From positions 9,733,434 to 9,797,433 of the forward strand of contig NW_020312968.1 of NCBI RefSeq assembly GCF_003265705.1: a stretch of DNA of 64,000 nt, in the 5' to 3' direction. The position numbers and the translations under genes were made by a program. Positions within the stretch are counted from its first letter, which is position 1; every line of letters begins with the position of its first letter. Shown in pieces: positions 62,565 through 64,000 of the stretch. The DNA comes from Callorhinus ursinus. Taxonomy: Eukaryota > Chordata > Mammalia > Carnivora > Otariidae. A model generated the notes under the pieces. That model had not been told where the DNA came from. It searched no databases and saw only the letters and a list, made by a program, of their open reading frames with translations.

Positions 62565-62674
62565 GGGGCACCTGGCTGGCTCAATTGGTGGAGCATGTGA
62601 ATCTTGATCTCGGGGTTGTGAGTTCGAGCCCCATGTGTTGGGTGTAGGGATTATTTAAAAATAAAACCTTTAAT
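62565..62674 (+). mobile_element. Short tRNA-like SINE in TJP2 intron 2
   Basis: GGGGCACCTGGCTGGCTCAATTGGTGGAGC... GGGGTTGTGAGTTCGAGCCCC... ATTTAAAAATAAAACCTTTA. Clear tRNA-like A and B boxes, no CT-rich middle. Perfect 14-base duplication AAAGCTAAGCTCCC at 62551-62564 and 62675-62688. Confidence 0.95.
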
Positions 62675-62688
62675 AAAGCTAAGCTCCC

Positions 62689-63796
62689 AAGGTTTCATCC
62701 AGATGATATGGCTATATGTGATTATAACTATAGATATGTACTCAGAGAATAAAAGAAAGTCCATGTCTCTGCCCCGCCGCCTCCATGGAAGACTTCCCAC
62801 ATGGGACCCACTGTGCCAACTGGAGACCAACAGTTAGCAACACCAAACAGGCTAGCCGATTGTCCCTTAATTACATGGCTTTGGATGGGGCAGCACTATC
62901 ACCTAGGTGGCTAGTTTATACATAGGTAGCTCCATCCTCTATACTAGACCTAAAATGTCGCTCATCTTTGCCACTCAAGGGGTATGTGAAATGCTGGAGG
63001 CAGGGTATAGAAAAGAGTCAGAAGAGGACTACAGTTGAAAATTAAGACTCAGGGGGGAACCACTCACCAGCAGAAATCGTGTTATGTCACTGCTCCAGAA
63101 GTTTCGGCACCTAAGCACTGATCTGGGTTTTTTTCTACCAGGGTTAATTTAATTCATTTATACAGGAACTAACTTTTCACCAAAGTCAGGGTTTGAAAAG
63201 TTCACAGTTCTATGGGTCAAAGGAAAACTCTCTCTGAGGAACTTTAGAATCCAGAGCCTGGAGGGATTCAGAGCAGGACTAAGATTCCAGCGGAGCCTAC
63301 AAAAGTCACAGAGATGCTGACCGGGCAGCTGAAGGAATAAGACCCTGGGACTGTTCAGATCAGCCCAGCTGCACAAAGATCACATACAGACTCTCCGTGG
63401 CTGTGCTTATCTCCAGTGGGGCTAACACCTGTCGTGCCTACCTCAAACTCTGCTGTCATAAGAATAAAAAGGAAAAGAACATATATTAAGCAACCATTAT
63501 GTGCTGGACTCCATGTACTAGAAGCTGTTTGTATTACCTCATTTAATCAAGAGGAGCAATACCTGTGAAATAACTTTAAAAATTAAGTGAAATACATTTG
63601 TATCTGGTACTACTTCTATTTTCAATACCATGGGCAAGAGGGGAAGATTTTTTTAAATCTAATTAACTCAGCACCTCTTAATATAATCGTGAGTGGGACA
63701 AGGAATACACCATGTCTCCTGACTGCTAAACCAATGTTTCAAAATTTAGTTTGGACTTCATATGTTACAATTAAAATTATCAAAGCTCGGGTACCT
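62689..63796. other. TJP2 intron 2, mostly unique
   Basis: A short MIR-like piece at about 63490-63570 (ACCATTATGTGCTGGACTCC... TTACCTCATTTAATC). No exon seen. Confidence 0.5.
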
Positions 63797-64000
63797 GGGG
63801 TGCTTGGGTGGCTCAGTTGGTTAAGTGGCTGCCTTCAGCTCAGCTCATGATCCTGGAATCCTGGGATCGAACCCGCATCAGGCTCTCTGCTCAGTAGGGA
63901 GCCTGCTTCTCCCTCTCCCTCTCCCTCTCCCCCCTGCTCGTGCTCTCTTTCTGTCTCTCTCACAAATGAATAAATAAAATCTTTAAAAAAAAAATTGGGG
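63797..64000 (+). mobile_element. can-SINE at the window's right end
   Basis: Starts GGGGTGCTTGGGTGGCTCAG. Ends in ATAAATAAAATCTTTAAAAAA a few bases before the window stops. Confidence 0.95.

Noticed and set aside
62565..62640. tRNA-like sequence with A and B boxes
   Set aside because: It is the head of a SINE with an A-rich tail and a target-site duplication, not a functional tRNA gene.

Overview
The window is a piece of a mammalian nuclear genome, almost certainly from a carnivoran. About 37 copies or fragments of the tRNA-Lys-derived can-SINE (SINEC) are scattered over both strands. Each has a GC-rich head resembling 'GGGCGCCTGGGTGGCTCAG', a CT-rich middle, and an 'AATAAATAAAATCTTTAAA' tail. 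Many have the short 'CAGTCGTTAAGCGTCTGCC' head that I associate with arctoid carnivores (bears, seals, mustelids); that finer placement is inference. LINE-1, MIR, MER5 and LTR remnants complete a typical mammalian repeat landscape. There are no bacterial genes, CRISPR arrays or operons.

The one protein-coding gene is TJP2 (tight junction protein ZO-2), on the minus strand. Twenty-one exons, numbered 3 to 23 against the 23-exon human model as I remember it, run from 61695 down to the stop codon at 27357-27359. A 3' UTR of about 0.8 kb follows, ending near 26550. The start codon and exons 1-2 lie beyond base 64000. All 20 complete introns begin with GT and end with AG. Every exon junction keeps frame, and the joined exons give 3483 bases (1160 codons plus stop) with no internal stop. 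The protein order is PDZ1 (exons 3-4), Arg/Ser-rich basic linker (exon 5), PDZ2 (6-7), linker (8-10), PDZ3 (11-12), SH3 (13), GUK-like (14-18), acidic region (19), proline-rich tail (20-23), and a C-terminal TEL motif. The gene looks intact and functional.

The 26.5 kb below TJP2 is mostly repeats. It holds three items of note. One is a full-length processed COX7A2 retrocopy (17682-18153, minus strand) with a perfect 16-base target-site duplication and a one-base deletion in the presequence. The second is an isolated CpG-rich block at about 23640-24264, next to a long alternating purine-pyrimidine (Z-DNA-prone) tract and ending in a perfect CAG|GTAAGT splice donor, so it is a candidate unannotated promoter and first exon. 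The third is several nested insertions (L1 in old L1, SINE in LTR).

Inside TJP2, introns carry SINEs in both orientations, an L1 nested in an LTR-like repeat (42905-44305), and a 100-N assembly gap (52964-53063). The flanks of the gap show that it hides most of a single SINE. I found no previously undescribed biological system. The most checkable leads are the CpG-rich candidate first exon, the 63-base tandem repeat in TJP2 exon 5, the gap size, and the run of frame-preserving exons 19-21.
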